A stretch of 52,135 nucleotides of DNA from assembly GCA_002840765.1 (NCBI GenBank), contig PHCE01000004.1, positions 135,959 to 188,093 of the forward strand, read 5' to 3'. The translations under genes were made by a program, and so were the position numbers. Of this stretch, positions 51,169-52,135 are shown one piece after another. Numbering within the stretch: position 1 is the first letter of the stretch; every line of letters starts with the position of its first letter. Origin of the DNA: Betaproteobacteria bacterium HGW-Betaproteobacteria-7 (lineage in GTDB: Bacteria > Pseudomonadota > Gammaproteobacteria > Burkholderiales > Rhodocyclaceae). The notes beneath the pieces are model-generated. The model saw only the letters and a program-made list of their open reading frames with translations. It searched no databases and had not been told where the DNA came from.

Positions 51169-52135
51169 ATGGCCCAAGCCCAAGTTATCGCCAAAGTTTC
51201 CTCCCTTACCGGGGAAGCCTATGCCCGCAATGCTGAAGGGCGGCTACGGCGGCTGAAGGCCGGCGACGAGATCCGCGAGGGCGAATCGGTCGTTACTGCC
51301 GATGGTGCGCAGGTCGTATTGCAGTTGGCCGACGGTCGGCAACTGACGATATTGCCCGGTGATGTGGTGCGCATCGATGCAGAGGTAGCCGCCGAATTCA
51401 AGCCGGATGCCACCGATAGCGCTGTCGCCAACGATCCGATAGCTTTCCGGGATATCACCGAAGCTTTGGCCCGTGGCGAAGACCTCGATGCACTGATCGA
51501 AGAGCCGGCGGCCGGCAATGCCGGACCGGGTAGCGAAGGGCACAGCTTTGTCGAGTTTGCGCGCATCATCGAAAGCGTCGGCTCGCAGTCCTATCAATTC
51601 CCCGGCGAGGGCAGTGCTGCTGCGGACACGTTTGATCAGGGCATCCTTGGGGGCGAAGAAGTCGCTGCCGGGGTAGTTTCTGGAGGCGCTGGCACAGGTG
51701 GTGCTGGCTCAGGAGGTGGAACCAACGCTGCACCGGTCGCCAACAACGATAGCCTGGCCGCCACTGAAGACACCCCGGTGACTTACACGACAGCGCAGCT
51801 GCTGGGCAACGACACCGACCCTGAAAACGACACCCTGGCCATCGCCAGCGTCACCAGTGGCGCAGGCGGCACGGCGGTGCTCAACGGGGACGGCACGGTG
51901 ACCTTCACCCCGAACGCCAACTTCAACGGGACGGCGGACTTCACCTACACGGTGACCGATGGCACGCTGATCTCGAATGTGGCGACTGTCACCGTCGCTG
52001 TGGCGACGGCCAACGATGCCCCGGTGACCAGCGATCTGAGCCTGACGACCGATGAAGACACGCCGGTCAATGGCGCCATCAGTGCCAGCGATGTGGATGG
52101 CGACAGCCTGAGCTATGTCGTCAGCGGCAACCCGG
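51169..52135 (+). CDS. Giant biofilm adhesin with retention module (LapA-like, partial)
   Basis: The first 322 residues of a large surface adhesin; the frame runs off the right edge. The N-terminal part (1-110, MAQAQVIAKVSSLTGEAYAR) matches the LapA retention module that plugs the outer-membrane pore. DLDALIEEPAAG places PAAG at 113-116, where LapA proteins have the LapG protease site TAAG. After a Gly/Ser linker (about 160-190) come VCBS/cadherin-like repeats (NDSLAATEDTPVTYTTAQLLGNDTD; NDAPVTSDLSLTTDEDTPV). No signal peptide is present, consistent with type I export by the two preceding genes. Confidence 0.93.
   Translation, partial: MAQAQVIAKVSSLTGEAYARNAEGRLRRLKAGDEIREGESVVTADGAQVVLQLADGRQLTILPGDVVRIDAEVAAEFKPDATDSAVANDPIAFRDITEALARGEDLDALIEEPAAGNAGPGSEGHSFVEFARIIESVGSQSYQFPGEGSAAADTFDQGILGGEEVAAGVVSGGAGTGGAGSGGGTNAAPVANNDSLAATEDTPVTYTTAQLLGNDTDPENDTLAIASVTSGAGGTAVLNGDGTVTFTPNANFNGTADFTYTVTDGTLISNVATVTVAVATANDAPVTSDLSLTTDEDTPVNGAISASDVDGDSLSYVVSGNP

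Overview
This window is a GC-rich bacterial chromosome segment with dense, tightly packed and often overlapping genes. Gene order and content point to a Betaproteobacterium of the Rhodocyclales (Dechloromonas/Azonexus-like). The indicators are a complete cytochrome cd1 (nirS) denitrification locus, PPi-dependent phosphofructokinase next to a proton-pumping pyrophosphatase, a cyanophycin synthetase pair, a PEP-CTERM protein and a Lap-type adhesin system. The genus is inferred from this content, not proven.

Left part (1-7.8 kb): the minus strand carries queA-tgt-yajC-secD, with secD running off the left edge. Upstream of it lies a PEP-CTERM protein gene preceded by a sigma-54 type promoter, then a CorC/CNNM transporter with a small membrane protein, a tRNA-Leu(CAA) with its terminator, and a Rap1a/Tai-like secreted protein translationally coupled to nirE.

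Denitrification and cyanophycin (7.0-27.2 kb): nirE (minus) diverges from nirS, an unusual haem protein, a cupredoxin, nirC, nirF, a fused nirDL, nirG and nirH. An AsmA protein gene follows. A minus-strand cyanophycin cluster (ABC transporter, DUF1854 protein, CphA', CphA) then separates nirH from the plus-strand pair nirJ-nirN. Both nir halves carry an FNR/Dnr-type box at the expected distance, so all components for nitrite reductase and haem d1 synthesis are present but the locus is split in two.

Middle (27.2-39.4 kb): a glycine-zipper lipoprotein, rluE, a DUF192 protein, a UbiC-like lyase, a two-component sodium/solute symporter (DUF4212 plus SSS), UspA-TerC, and a compact surface-sorting locus. 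That locus has a VIT/VWA protein with a C-terminal sorting tail, overlapping by 4 bases a rhombosortase that probably processes it. A divergent TetR regulator lies beside three matching operators and a terminator-like leader hairpin. sodB and xseA follow.

Right part (39.7-52.1 kb): exbB-exbD-lpxK-Trm112-kdsB-adk, then pfp and hppA (PPi-linked glycolysis and proton pumping). A type I secretion operon (LapB-like ABC, LapC-like adaptor, LuxR-type regulator) lies directly before a giant adhesin gene. The adhesin has a retention module and a LapG-like PAAG site, and is cut off by the right edge.

The most interesting items are the rhombosortase/VIT-VWA/TetR cassette with its operator architecture, the cyanophycin cluster nested inside the nir regulon and sharing a symmetric FNR-type box with nirJ, and the CX3CH haem protein plus cupredoxin placed where nirM-type electron donors would be expected.
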